From Fundicoccus ignavus (GTDB lineage: Bacteria; Bacillota; Bacilli; Lactobacillales; Aerococcaceae), in contig NZ_WJQT01000002.1 of the NCBI RefSeq assembly GCF_009659375.1, forward strand, positions 1-64,000: a DNA stretch of 64,000 bases, written 5' to 3'. Each line of letters starts with the position of its first letter. Position 1 is the stretch's first letter. Shown piece by piece: positions 45,011 to 53,916 of the stretch. Both the position numbers and the translations under genes were made by a program. The notes under the pieces are model-generated. The model did no database searches. It saw nothing but the letters and a program-made list of their open reading frames with translations, and was not told where the DNA came from.

Positions 45011-45027
45011 ATAGAAAACGATTACAC
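45011..45027 (+). promoter_or_regulatory. LacI/CcpA-type operator at the GH36 promoter
   Basis: AGAAAACGATTACA (45013-45026) matches cre at 12 of 14. The 13-mer GAAAACGATTACA also occurs inverted at 48581-48593 ahead of the epimerase operon. Its position over the transcription start predicts repression. Confidence 0.6.
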
Positions 45028-45079
45028 AAGTGACGTTGAGTAATCTATAAGTTTAATCATTGATTAAAGGAGAAAATAT

Positions 45080-47329
45080 ATGACACAAATGATTTTTGTA
45101 AACGAAAGTTCAACGCCGAGTTTTCATTTAACGAATGGTAAAATTAGTTACATTTTTCATGTTTTAAAAGGAAGCAAAATCTTAGAACATTTACATTATG
45201 GGGCTGCGATTCGTCCAAGAGACAACTATGATTATTTGATTGAACGAGAAGTGAGACCCTCTAATAATTTGTATGCCGATACACACACGACCTCATTGGA
45301 ACATATTAAACAAGAATACCCAGTTTATGGAACGACTGACTTCCGATACCCTGCAATAGATATTGAGTATCCTGATGGAGATCGTATTTCACACTTTTCT
45401 TATACGGGTTACTCCTTAATCAGTGGGAAATTATCATCTGATAAACAGCCCATGCTTAGAGCTAATGTATTGGAAGATGAAACGTTAATTATCCACTTAA
45501 AAGACATTTATTCAGAAATTAGTATTGACTTACATTATACAATTTATAAATCACACAATGTAATTGTCCGCCGTTCGGTTATTCATAACAAAGATGCAAA
45601 ACCCTATAAGTTAAATCGAGTTTTAAGCGCATCGATTGACTTTTCACATACTAATTTTGAAGTAGTTCATTTATACGGTGCTTGGGCTAGAGAAACACAT
45701 ATGGAAAGAAGCCCACTATTAAAAGGTGTGCAAAATTTTTCAAGTACAAGAGGTGCCAGCAGTCATGCTCATAATCCTTTTTTTGCTTTAGTTGATCCAA
45801 ACACTACAGAACAAATAGGGGAAGCGTATGGCTTTAGTTTAGTTTATAGTGGTAATTTCTTAAGTCAAATTGAAGTGGATACTTATAACGTTACACGTGC
45901 TTCAATGGGGATTAATCCTTATCACTTTGCTTGGGATTTACAACCTGGAACGAGCTTTCAAACACCAGAAGTTGTCATGGCATATAGTAAAGACGGTTTA
46001 AATGGTATGAGCCAACAGTTTCATAATGTTTATCGTGAGCACTTATTGCACAATCAAACACCATTTAAGAAAGCCCCTGTATTGATTAACAGTTGGGAAG
46101 CAAACTATTTTGATTTTGATGACGCCAAAATACTTGAACAAGCGCAATTAGCGAAAGATTTAGGTTTTGATCTATTTGTTCTGGATGATGGATGGTTTGG
46201 TTCGCGTGATTCTGACAATGGTTCACTTGGAAATTGGACAAGCGACTTGCGTAAGATTCCTCAAGGAATTGCCGATTTGTCGGAAAAAATTCAAGCAATG
46301 GGTATTCATTTTGGTCTATGGTTCGAGCCAGAAATGTTATCTGTGGATACACCTTTATTTAAAGCACATCCAAATTGGATTATTGGTAATCCAGATAAGA
46401 ATATTTCCCATGGTCGTAACCAATTTGTATTAGATTTTAGCAATCCAGACGTTGTAGATAATATATTTGAGCAAATGTCTGAAGTTTTATCGACATCTAA
46501 TATCGACTATATTAAATGGGATATGAATCGCTATATTTCTGAACCGTTTTCTAATTTCTTACAACGTCATCAACAAGGTGAAGTATTCCATCGCTATATT
46601 TTAGGTGTTTATGATTTATTAGATCGTATTCGCAAAGAGTTTCCAGAAGTGTTCATTGAAACGTGTGCTGGTGGAGGTGGACGTTATGATCCTGCGATGC
46701 TTTATTATGCCAATCAAAATTGGATAAGTGATGACACGGATGCAGTCGAAAGGTTAAAAATACAATACGGTGCATCGATGGTCTACCCAATTTCAACTAT
46801 GGGAAGCCACGTTTCAGAAATACCTAATCATCAAGTAGGAAGAATTACTAGCTTAAAAATGCGCAAAGATGTTGCATTATTTGGCACATTTGGTTATGAA
46901 TTAGATATTGTAAAATTATCAGAACATGATCGTGATGAGATTCGTGAACAAATCAAACAATTTAATCTATACCAAACATTAATCCATCAAGGTGATTTCT
47001 ATCGTTTAAGAAGTCCTTTTGAAATTGGTTTAACTGCTTGGATGGTTGTAAGTAAGGATAAGAAAGAAGCATTGGTAGGTGTCTTCCAAAGTCAAGCAAG
47101 TGTGAACCCTGCATATGACAGAATGAAGTTAGCTGGCTTAAACACTGATCTAGAATACTCGATAAAAGAGCTAGACAGTGACATGAAAGAATTTTCATCT
47201 CGATATGGTGATGACCTAATGGAAATTGGTCTATTATTAAATGAAAACTTCACAGGTCGTGCAGATGAATATTGGGGACGAGAAAAACCAGGCGAGTATA
47301 ATAGTCGCGTATTTTATTTGAAAGCCTAA
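45080..47329 (+). CDS. alpha-galactosidase, GH36
   Basis: 749 residues, the size of tetrameric GH36 alpha-galactosidases (AgaA/RafA type). An N-terminal beta-sandwich domain is followed by a TIM barrel with FVLDDGWFGSRDSDNGSLG, the nucleophile Asp in YIKWDMNRYISE and the acid/base Asp in NWISDDTDAVERL, then a C-terminal beta domain. No signal peptide, so cytosolic: it removes alpha-1,6-galactose from imported raffinose-type or galactomannan oligosaccharides. First gene of a two-gene unit with the ROK kinase, starting the glycan locus. A CcpA/LacI-type operator covers its promoter. Confidence 0.95.
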   Translation: MTQMIFVNESSTPSFHLTNGKISYIFHVLKGSKILEHLHYGAAIRPRDNYDYLIEREVRPSNNLYADTHTTSLEHIKQEYPVYGTTDFRYPAIDIEYPDGDRISHFSYTGYSLISGKLSSDKQPMLRANVLEDETLIIHLKDIYSEISIDLHYTIYKSHNVIVRRSVIHNKDAKPYKLNRVLSASIDFSHTNFEVVHLYGAWARETHMERSPLLKGVQNFSSTRGASSHAHNPFFALVDPNTTEQIGEAYGFSLVYSGNFLSQIEVDTYNVTRASMGINPYHFAWDLQPGTSFQTPEVVMAYSKDGLNGMSQQFHNVYREHLLHNQTPFKKAPVLINSWEANYFDFDDAKILEQAQLAKDLGFDLFVLDDGWFGSRDSDNGSLGNWTSDLRKIPQGIADLSEKIQAMGIHFGLWFEPEMLSVDTPLFKAHPNWIIGNPDKNISHGRNQFVLDFSNPDVVDNIFEQMSEVLSTSNIDYIKWDMNRYISEPFSNFLQRHQQGEVFHRYILGVYDLLDRIRKEFPEVFIETCAGGGGRYDPAMLYYANQNWISDDTDAVERLKIQYGASMVYPISTMGSHVSEIPNHQVGRITSLKMRKDVALFGTFGYELDIVKLSEHDRDEIREQIKQFNLYQTLIHQGDFYRLRSPFEIGLTAWMVVSKDKKEALVGVFQSQASVNPAYDRMKLAGLNTDLEYSIKELDSDMKEFSSRYGDDLMEIGLLLNENFTGRADEYWGREKPGEYNSRVFYLKA

Positions 47330-47347
47330 GAAAAGGAGTAAAAATTT

Positions 47348-48223
47348 ATGAGTTTATTAGTATTTGATATAGGTGGACAAGGCGTTAAATATGCCATATG
47401 GCAAAATAATGAATTAATTGAAAAATCATCATTCAAAACTCCTGATAATTGGGAAAGCTTGCAAGAAGAATTATTCAACGTCTACGAACAACTGAAAAAC
47501 AAAGCGGAAATTACTGGAGTTGCATTTAGCTGTCCAGGTAGCGTTGATAATAAAGCGGGAGTCATTAATGGAATTAGTGCAGTCCCTTATGTTCATGGAT
47601 TTAAAATAGTTGAAGCTTGGGAAAAACTATTCAATTTACCTGTCACAATGGAGAATGATGCAAACGCAGCGGCGTTAGCTGAATTAGGTTATGGGGTGGC
47701 TAAAGATTATCAAAACGTTGCCTTCATGATTATTGGTTCAGGCATTGGAGGAGCTGTTGCGATGAACGGAGAATTGGTTAAAGGCCGTCATTTGTTTGCT
47801 GGAGAGTTTGGTTATATGCTAATGGATGACACGAATACATTAAGTAATTTAGCAAGTAGTCTCTTACAAATTTCACGTTACAATGAAAATAATTCAGAAG
47901 ATAGAATTGAAAATGGATTGGAATTGTTTAATTTGGCCGAGAGTGGTCACGCAGAAGCTCAAGCAATCGTAGAATATATATTTGATTCTTTAGCTCGTGG
48001 AATATACAACTTATCTCTAGTGATTGACCCAGAGTTAATTGCAATTGGGGGAGGAATTTCTGTTCGGGAAGATATCGTTGATCAGTTAACTAAACGCACG
48101 AAACTGTTATTAGAAAAGCAAGGTGCAAGTGAAATTAAGCCGAATATTCAGGTGTGTCATTTCTTCAATGATGCTAACTTGATTGGAGCGGCTGTAAATT
48201 TTGAACGAACAATTACATTATAA
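47348..48223 (+). CDS. ROK-family sugar kinase
   Basis: 291 residues with the ATP-binding start LLVFDIGGQGVKYAI, catalytic Asp in VTMENDANAAALAE and IIGSGIGGAVAMNG. The usual ROK zinc site is absent: the GExGH position reads GEFGY and no CxCG follows, as in some beta-glucoside and fructose/mannose kinases. It probably phosphorylates a monosaccharide released by the locus (mannose, glucose or galactose). The identity is not deducible. AAAAGGAG precedes the ATG, 18 bases after the GH36 stop. A terminator follows. Confidence 0.85.
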   Translation: MSLLVFDIGGQGVKYAIWQNNELIEKSSFKTPDNWESLQEELFNVYEQLKNKAEITGVAFSCPGSVDNKAGVINGISAVPYVHGFKIVEAWEKLFNLPVTMENDANAAALAELGYGVAKDYQNVAFMIIGSGIGGAVAMNGELVKGRHLFAGEFGYMLMDDTNTLSNLASSLLQISRYNENNSEDRIENGLELFNLAESGHAEAQAIVEYIFDSLARGIYNLSLVIDPELIAIGGGISVREDIVDQLTKRTKLLLEKQGASEIKPNIQVCHFFNDANLIGAAVNFERTITL

Positions 48224-48230
48224 TCTTAGT

Positions 48231-48269
48231 ACTCCTTTGTATGTCTATTGACCTACAGGGGAGTTTTTT
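48231..48269 (+). terminator. terminator of the GH36-ROK unit
   Basis: ACTCCTTTGTA pairs imperfectly with TACAGGGGAGT, followed by six T. Confidence 0.75.
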
Positions 48270-48276
48270 GAATTAT

Positions 48277-48468
48277 AAGTTTTCTGTTGATTTATCAAAC
48301 TTTGTGCTTTGCTCAGCTTATTATTTCCCAAGGCAGTGGTCGCTTCCACAGCCTTACTGACGTTCGGACTTGGCTGGGCTTTGTCTAATTCGCTGTGCAC
48401 ATATTCAGAGCAAGCTGTGCCAATCGCCCCTAATACCGCATTAGGAAAACTAGTCGCTGAGCTACGCA
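48277..48468. repeat. dispersed palindromic repeat, copy H
   Basis: Leader TTCTGTTGATTTATCAAAC begins about 15 bases after the terminator. Left arm TTGCTCAG and TTTCCCAAGGCAGTGGTCGC, core GACGTTCGGACTTGG and CAGAGCAAGCTGTGCCAATCG, right arm CCGCATTAGGAAAAC ending GTCGCTGAGCTACGC. The two outer arms (GCTTTGCTCAG and CTGAGCTACGC) are nearly complementary. Confidence 0.85.
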
Positions 48469-48522
48469 TAGTATCGCAGTATTATCGAGCTCATACTGCT
48501 AAAAACAAATTTAAAAGAATAA

Positions 48523-48555
48523 TATACTTTAAAACAAACTAAAGTATATACTTTA
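48523..48555. promoter_or_regulatory. triple half-site operator, TAAAGTATATACTTTA palindrome
   Basis: The perfect 16-bp palindrome is at 48540-48555, and another TATACTTTA half-site at 48523-48531 forms a second inverted repeat with it. It resembles HutC/TreR-subfamily GntR operators built around GTATATAC and overlaps the expected -35 region. The GntR regulator at the end of the locus is a plausible binder (inference). Confidence 0.5.
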
Positions 48556-48579
48556 TAAAAAGGATGTGGTATTATGTTC

Positions 48580-48595
48580 TTGTAATCGTTTTCCA
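48580..48595 (-). promoter_or_regulatory. LacI/CcpA-type operator at the epimerase operon promoter
   Basis: On the minus strand it contains GAAAACGATTACA, the same 13-mer as at the GH36 promoter. It lies 5 bases after a -10-like TATTAT (48570-48575). Same geometry as upstream of GH36, predicting co-repression. Confidence 0.6.
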
Positions 48596-48675
48596 ATTCA
48601 GAATTATTTCTAAAGGGGTGACGCACATAAGAATTCATAACTAAGTTGAAGTCGGAAGAGGAAGGTATAGAGCAA

Positions 48676-49857
48676 ATGGAGTTTACATATGAAGGTGTTA
48701 AAGCACAATTAATTGAAGATATATTACCATTTTGGTTAAAACAAGTAGATACTACACATGGTGGTTTTTATGGTTTAGTTGATGAGAATTTAATAGTTGA
48801 TGAGAAAGCAGATAAAAGTGGAGTATTAATGTCACGGTATTTATGGGCTTTATCAGCAGCTTATCCATACGTAAAAGATTCAGAAATTCTGAATGCAGCC
48901 CGTAATGTTTTTGATTTTATCGTCAATCACATGGAGGATAAAGAGCATGAAGGGATTTATTGGTCAGTAACATATGATGGCAAACCATCAGTAACTCAAA
49001 AACATGTTTATGTCCAAAGTTTTACTATTTATGCATTAAGTGAGTACTATAAGATTTCTCAAGACCCAGAAAGTCTTTCTTTAGCCGTTCGTTTATTTAA
49101 CTTAATAGAAGAAAAAGCCTATTTAAGTGATAAGAACGGCTATCATGAAGAATTTTCAAAAGAATGGAAATCCTCACCAGCGACTTTAATGGGTCCTAAA
49201 GGTACGGATGAATACTTTTCTACCAATACGGTATTGCACTTAATTGAAGCTTATACAAATTTATATACAGTTTTTGCTGATGACCAACTTTTAGCGTTAA
49301 TAAAAAGGTTATTGGATAATATATCACAATATATTATTTCACCTTTAGGCCATTGTCGATCTGAATTCCATCGTAATTGGACTGCCTTAAACGAAAATAT
49401 ATCTTACGCGCACGATATTGAAACTGCTTGGTTACTTTATCGTACGTTAGAAGTTATTAATCAAACAGATGAGACCTACTACACACATAAAATCAATCAA
49501 ATTGTTGAATCTGTTGTAGAAGAGGGCTTAGATAAAAACGGAATAATTATTGACCAACTTAAAGAAGGAAAAAAAACAACAACCAAACAGTGGTGGAGTT
49601 TAGCTGAAAGTGTTATTGGATTCTATGATGCTTTTATGCGAACTAGCAATAAAGATTATGAAGAAATGGCAGAAAAACATTGGTGTTTTATTCAAAATTA
49701 CTTGCTTAATCCTGTTGAACTAAGCGAATGGTATCCACATGTTGATGAAGACGGAAAAATTGTTCAAGATAAATCAACTAATATATCAGATGCTTGGAAA
49801 GGACCATATCATACCGTCAGAATGTACGTTGAAATGATTGACCGATTTTCACGATAA
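48676..49857 (+). CDS. AGE-family 2-epimerase (cellobiose/mannobiose 2-epimerase type)
   Basis: 393 residues from ATG 48676, with GAGGAAGG 10 bases upstream. An (alpha/alpha)6 barrel with catalytic His residues in AHDIETAWLL (with Glu three positions later) and GPYHTVRMYVEM, and WWSLAESVIGFYDAF between. These match cellobiose 2-epimerases, which convert the reducing-end residue of beta-1,4-disaccharides between Glc and Man. Beside a GH113 gene, mannobiose to mannosyl-glucose is the likely reaction (inference). N-acylglucosamine epimerase activity is less likely. First gene of the second transcript. Confidence 0.87.
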   Translation: MEFTYEGVKAQLIEDILPFWLKQVDTTHGGFYGLVDENLIVDEKADKSGVLMSRYLWALSAAYPYVKDSEILNAARNVFDFIVNHMEDKEHEGIYWSVTYDGKPSVTQKHVYVQSFTIYALSEYYKISQDPESLSLAVRLFNLIEEKAYLSDKNGYHEEFSKEWKSSPATLMGPKGTDEYFSTNTVLHLIEAYTNLYTVFADDQLLALIKRLLDNISQYIISPLGHCRSEFHRNWTALNENISYAHDIETAWLLYRTLEVINQTDETYYTHKINQIVESVVEEGLDKNGIIIDQLKEGKKTTTKQWWSLAESVIGFYDAFMRTSNKDYEEMAEKHWCFIQNYLLNPVELSEWYPHVDEDGKIVQDKSTNISDAWKGPYHTVRMYVEMIDRFSR

Positions 49858-49868
49858 GGAGTGAGCGC

Positions 49869-50795
49869 ATGGAATTTATTAAAGGTATAACCTTTGGCTA
49901 TATGAGTCAACGCGGTGACTGGGACACAGTAGCTGCCAAGGAGTCTTTAGTTCTGCTTAAAGAAAAATGTGCTGCGAATACAATTATTTTAACGGTGGTC
50001 GTAGAACAAGCTAATCCGCAATCGACAACCATAGATTGGCAATCAGAAACCGTTCTTTCTGATACTGAAGTGAAACAAATGATTCATTATGCCAAGAGTT
50101 TAGATTTAAACGTTATTTTAAAACCTATGGTAAATGTTTCAGACGGGACATGGCGAGCACATATCAACTTTTTTGATATGGATGTCCCTTGTGAACCTAA
50201 ATGGTCAGATTGGTTTAAAAGTTATAATGACTTTATACTTCATTATGCCGATATTGCGGAAGAGACCGGATGTGAAATGTTTGTAATTGGTTGTGAGCTG
50301 GTTAATGCCGATCGACGAGAATTTGAATGGCGCCAACTAATACACTTGGTTAGAAATCAGTATAAAGGATTGATTACGTATAATTGTGATAAATATCAAG
50401 AAGACCATCTAAAATGGTGGGATGCATTGGATGTTATTTCTAGTTCAGGTTATTATCCAATTGATCGATGGCAACAAGAATTAGATCGAATTGAGAAAGT
50501 TGTTGATAAACATCAAAAACCATTCTTTTTTTGCGAAGTAGGTTGTCCAAGTCGATCAGGAAGTGAATATTTACCGAACGATTGGACAAAAGCCGGCGAA
50601 TTGGATTTAAACGCTCAAGCTAATTGGTATAAAGCGATGTTTGCTGCTTGTGAAGGTAGGGAATGGGTAGAAGGTTTTGGTTTATGGGATTGGAAAGCTC
50701 ATTTACATGGTAATGAAAGCGCATTAACCAATGAGGATTACGCTATATATGGTAAACCTGCGGAAAAAGTAATCTATAAAAATTATAAAAAATAG
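49869..50795 (+). CDS. GH113-type beta-mannanase/mannosidase, cytosolic
   Basis: 308 residues, a single TIM barrel starting FIKGITFGYMSQRGDWDT. Candidate acid/base Glu in MFVIGCELVNADRRE and nucleophile Glu in FFFCEVGCPSR are placed as in GH113 (clan GH-A) enzymes, and the size matches. There is no signal peptide, so it should act on imported beta-1,4-manno-oligosaccharides rather than polymer. The family call is by eye. A xylanase-like clan A relative is the alternative. The ATG follows the epimerase stop by 11 bases, with AAGGAGTG between. Confidence 0.82.
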   Translation: MEFIKGITFGYMSQRGDWDTVAAKESLVLLKEKCAANTIILTVVVEQANPQSTTIDWQSETVLSDTEVKQMIHYAKSLDLNVILKPMVNVSDGTWRAHINFFDMDVPCEPKWSDWFKSYNDFILHYADIAEETGCEMFVIGCELVNADRREFEWRQLIHLVRNQYKGLITYNCDKYQEDHLKWWDALDVISSSGYYPIDRWQQELDRIEKVVDKHQKPFFFCEVGCPSRSGSEYLPNDWTKAGELDLNAQANWYKAMFAACEGREWVEGFGLWDWKAHLHGNESALTNEDYAIYGKPAEKVIYKNYKK

Positions 50796-50811
50796 AGAGG
50801 AATAAATTAAA

Positions 50812-52107
50812 ATGAAATTATTTAAAAAAGCGACGTTATTATTAGGATCAGCATTAATGTTGGCAGCTGTAGGAGCTATCACAAGTACTACAACAGTTAG
50901 TGCTCAAGAGGGAACTATTACATTTATTAACCATAAAACTGACTGGGAAGGTAATGGTAAATGGGATGAATACATTGCTGAATTTAACGAAATTTATCCA
51001 GATGTAGAAGTTAAAATTGAAACAATCACAGATTATGCAGGTCAAATTAAAACTCGTATGAACACTGAACAATACGGTGATGTTTTAATGTTACCAGCAG
51101 ACATCAACCCAGAAGATTTCCATTATTTCTTCGAACCATTAGGGGATAAGGAAGAATTATCCGAAACATATCTAGGTTTAAATGACCGTTCATTTGATGG
51201 CGTACAATATGGTATCCCAACTCAATTAAATGCGACAGGTATGGTAGTAAACTTTAAAGTGTTTGAAGATGCAGGTATTACAGAGTTTCCAACAAATACA
51301 GAAGATTTTATTGCAGCTTTAGCAACGATTAAAGAAAATAACCCAGAAGTAACACCGCTTTATACTAACTATGCAGCGGGTTGGACATTATCAAACTGGG
51401 ATTTTGCACGTTCAGGTGTATCAGGTAATCCAGATTTTACAAATGAATTAACAACAGATGTTGCACCTTTTGAAGAAGGTAAAACGATGAATGAAATTTA
51501 TAAATTGTTATTCGACGTGGCTAATCAAGGTTTAATCGAGGCCGACCCAACAACAACAGATTGGGAGCAATCAAAAGTTGATTTAGCTAACGGAAAGATT
51601 GCAGTAATGGTATTAGGAAGCTGGGCAGTACCTCAAATTCAAGAGATTAACCCTGATACAGCAGAAAACATTGCGTTCTTCCCATTCCCAATGACAGCGG
51701 AAGATGGTAATCAATATTTAGCAGTTGGCGGGGATTACAACTTAGCAATTAATGTTCACAGTGAAAATAAAGAAGCAGCGCGTGCATTCTTAGATTGGTT
51801 AATCAACGATTCTAATTATGCAGAAGAAAACGGTGGTATTTCACCAGTTATCGGCGCTGAAATGCCAGCTTCATTAGCGAACGCAGAAGCGGCAGGCGTT
51901 TTATTATTAGAAGAAAATCCAGCTGAGCCTGGAAAAGAAGCTTTATTCAGTACAATTAACGACTATTCTCAATTAGGTGTGGGTTCAACCGATAACGAGA
52001 AACAACGCATTATTGATGCAGCAGTTGGTAATACAAACGAAACGTTTGAAGACATGATGGCAGAATTTAATGCACGTTGGGCAGAAGCAATCGAAGCAGC
52101 TCAATAA
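50812..52107 (+). CDS. ABC sugar importer substrate-binding protein (no lipobox)
   Basis: 431 residues. The N-terminal signal peptide (basic MKLFKK, a hydrophobic stretch to about residue 25) ends near TVSAQEGT, a signal peptidase I-type site. The Cys of a lipobox, expected after LAAVGA, is Ile. The rest is a carbohydrate-binding-protein fold of the MalE/MsmE class (cluster B). It delivers oligosaccharide to the two permeases that follow. AGAGG precedes the ATG. A stem-loop separates it from the permease genes and may keep its mRNA level high. Confidence 0.9.
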   Translation: MKLFKKATLLLGSALMLAAVGAITSTTTVSAQEGTITFINHKTDWEGNGKWDEYIAEFNEIYPDVEVKIETITDYAGQIKTRMNTEQYGDVLMLPADINPEDFHYFFEPLGDKEELSETYLGLNDRSFDGVQYGIPTQLNATGMVVNFKVFEDAGITEFPTNTEDFIAALATIKENNPEVTPLYTNYAAGWTLSNWDFARSGVSGNPDFTNELTTDVAPFEEGKTMNEIYKLLFDVANQGLIEADPTTTDWEQSKVDLANGKIAVMVLGSWAVPQIQEINPDTAENIAFFPFPMTAEDGNQYLAVGGDYNLAINVHSENKEAARAFLDWLINDSNYAEENGGISPVIGAEMPASLANAEAAGVLLLEENPAEPGKEALFSTINDYSQLGVGSTDNEKQRIIDAAVGNTNETFEDMMAEFNARWAEAIEAAQ

Positions 52108-52131
52108 GCAATAACTGGATTAAATTAATTA

Positions 52132-52157
52132 AGTAGCGCTCTTTCATGGGCGCTACT
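52132..52157 (+). other. intercistronic stem-loop between binding protein and permease
   Basis: AGTAGCGC (52132-52139) pairs perfectly with GCGCTACT (52150-52157). The T tail is weak (ATTTG), so partial attenuation or 3' stabilisation of the upstream mRNA is likely, as in other sugar ABC operons. Confidence 0.65.
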
Positions 52158-52178
52158 ATTTGATAGAAGGAGTAGTAT

Positions 52179-53051
52179 ATGAAAAAGCTCAACGCAAATA
52201 CTGAGAAGAAGATTTTAATCTTCACCTTTACAATTGTACCAATAGCATTATTGATTTTATTTTCTTATTATCCTCTTGTTAAAATGTTTGAATACAGTTT
52301 AACAGACTGGAATGGCTATAGCCCAAATCAAAAATTTGTTGGTTTAGATAATTATAAAACAGTCTTAACAAATCCACGTTATTTTTCTGTATTTAAAACT
52401 AGTCTTTATTATTTTATCGCGACATTCTTCCAATTAGGTATAGCACTTTTATTTGCGACGATTTTAACGTTTAAAGTAAAATTTGCAAACTTTTGGAAAG
52501 GTATATTATTTTTCCCATACTTACTTAATGGTGTAGCTATTGGTTTTATCTTCCTTTACTTCTATAAAGGCGGTGGGACTTTAGATACTTTATTAACAGC
52601 TATAGGTTTAGAAGATCAAATTCAATTATGGTTAGGTAACCGTTCAATCAATAATATATCGTTAGCTTTCACATCTGTGTGGCGTTATACAGGCTTTAAC
52701 TTTTTAATTTTCTTAGGAGCAATTCAATCGATTAATCCGGAAGTTTACGAAGCAGCTGAAATAGATGGTGCAAACAATTGGCATAAATTCAAATACATCA
52801 TCATCCCAAGTATAAAGAATATAGTTTTCTTAAATATTATTCTAGGAGTTTCTGGATCTTTAAGTGTATTCGATATTCCTTATATTATGACTGGTGGATC
52901 AAATGGAACAACGACATTCGTTATTCAAACGATTGAAACAGCATTTCAATATAACCGCGTTGGATTAGCTTCAGCTATGGCCGTTATCTTATTAATAATT
53001 GTCTTAACTGTAACCGCGATTCAGAAATGGCTAATACGCGAAAAGGAGTAA
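52179..53051 (+). CDS. ABC sugar importer permease 1 (MalF/MsmF type)
   Basis: 290 residues with six membrane helices. The coupling motif EAAEIDGANNWHKFKYIIIPSIK near residue 195 (EAA loop, EAA---G---------I-LP) contacts the ATPase. Pairs with the next gene. No ATP-binding gene is present in the locus, so a shared MsmK-type ATPase encoded elsewhere is expected, as is usual for CUT1 importers in Lactobacillales. AAGGAG precedes the ATG. Confidence 0.93.
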   Translation: MKKLNANTEKKILIFTFTIVPIALLILFSYYPLVKMFEYSLTDWNGYSPNQKFVGLDNYKTVLTNPRYFSVFKTSLYYFIATFFQLGIALLFATILTFKVKFANFWKGILFFPYLLNGVAIGFIFLYFYKGGGTLDTLLTAIGLEDQIQLWLGNRSINNISLAFTSVWRYTGFNFLIFLGAIQSINPEVYEAAEIDGANNWHKFKYIIIPSIKNIVFLNIILGVSGSLSVFDIPYIMTGGSNGTTTFVIQTIETAFQYNRVGLASAMAVILLIIVLTVTAIQKWLIREKE

Positions 53052-53055
53052 GCAG

Positions 53056-53910
53056 ATGGAACAATCAATCAAGAAAAAAACATTTTTAGAAACAATTAAA
53101 ATAGGCAGTGTATTCAAATACGGTACACTATTAATCGGATCCCTAGTGGCAATTTTGCCTGTCTTAGTTGTTTTTATCGGATCATTTAAAACAAACGATG
53201 AATTTCTTAATAGTGGCGTACTGAGTTTACCAGAAACATGGACGATTGAAAATTATACTCGTGCTTTTGTTGAAGGCGATATGTTAGTTGGTTTCAAGAA
53301 TACTTTAATAATTTTTATTATTAGTATGATTGGAAAATTAATTCTAGGCGCTATGTTTGCGTATGCTATTCACCGTTTTGATTTCAAACTGAAAAAAATT
53401 ATTATGGGTCTCTATATGGCTGCGATGCTTATACCAAGCATTACTAGCCAGGTTGCTACATTTCAAATTATTAACTCATTAGGTTTATTTAATACGATGT
53501 GGTCAGTAATCATTCTGAGTTTAGGTACAGATGTTATTTCAATCTATATATTCTTACAATATTTAGATGAAATTTCTGTGAGTTTGGATGAATCAGCGAT
53601 TATTGATGGGGCATCCTATTTTACAGTATTTTGGCGTGTTATATTGCCAAACTTAAAAGCACCTATGGTAACAATTTTGGTTATTAGTGGTGTTGCAATT
53701 TATAACGATTTCTATAATCCATTTTTATATATGCCAAGCCGTGAATTAAAAGTTATCTCGACTGCTTTATTCGCCTTTAAAGGTCCTTATGGAACAAACT
53801 GGCCGGTGATTTTGGCAGGAGTTGTGATTGTTATCGTACCAATCTTAATTTTATTCTTGTTGTTACAAAAACATATTTATAATGGAGTTTCAGGGTCAGT
53901 GAAAGGGTAA
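53056..53910 (+). CDS. ABC sugar importer permease 2 (MalG/MsmG type)
   Basis: 284 residues, six helices. The EAA-type loop reads DESAIIDGASYFTVFWRVILP near residue 180. The C terminus has NWPVILAGVVIVIVPILILF, typical of MalG-like permeases. Four bases after the stop of permease 1. Together they form the CUT1-type membrane channel for the oligosaccharide. Confidence 0.93.
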   Translation: MEQSIKKKTFLETIKIGSVFKYGTLLIGSLVAILPVLVVFIGSFKTNDEFLNSGVLSLPETWTIENYTRAFVEGDMLVGFKNTLIIFIISMIGKLILGAMFAYAIHRFDFKLKKIIMGLYMAAMLIPSITSQVATFQIINSLGLFNTMWSVIILSLGTDVISIYIFLQYLDEISVSLDESAIIDGASYFTVFWRVILPNLKAPMVTILVISGVAIYNDFYNPFLYMPSRELKVISTALFAFKGPYGTNWPVILAGVVIVIVPILILFLLLQKHIYNGVSGSVKG

Positions 53911-53916
53911 GTAATC

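Noticed and set aside
48245-48469. Open frame on the minus strand inside repeat copy H
   Set aside because: It lies wholly within the non-coding repeat and is not conserved as a frame in the other copies.
48611-48650. Very short leader peptide before the epimerase gene
   Set aside because: A GTG frame of eight codons after AAAGG exists, but nothing indicates attenuation or conservation.
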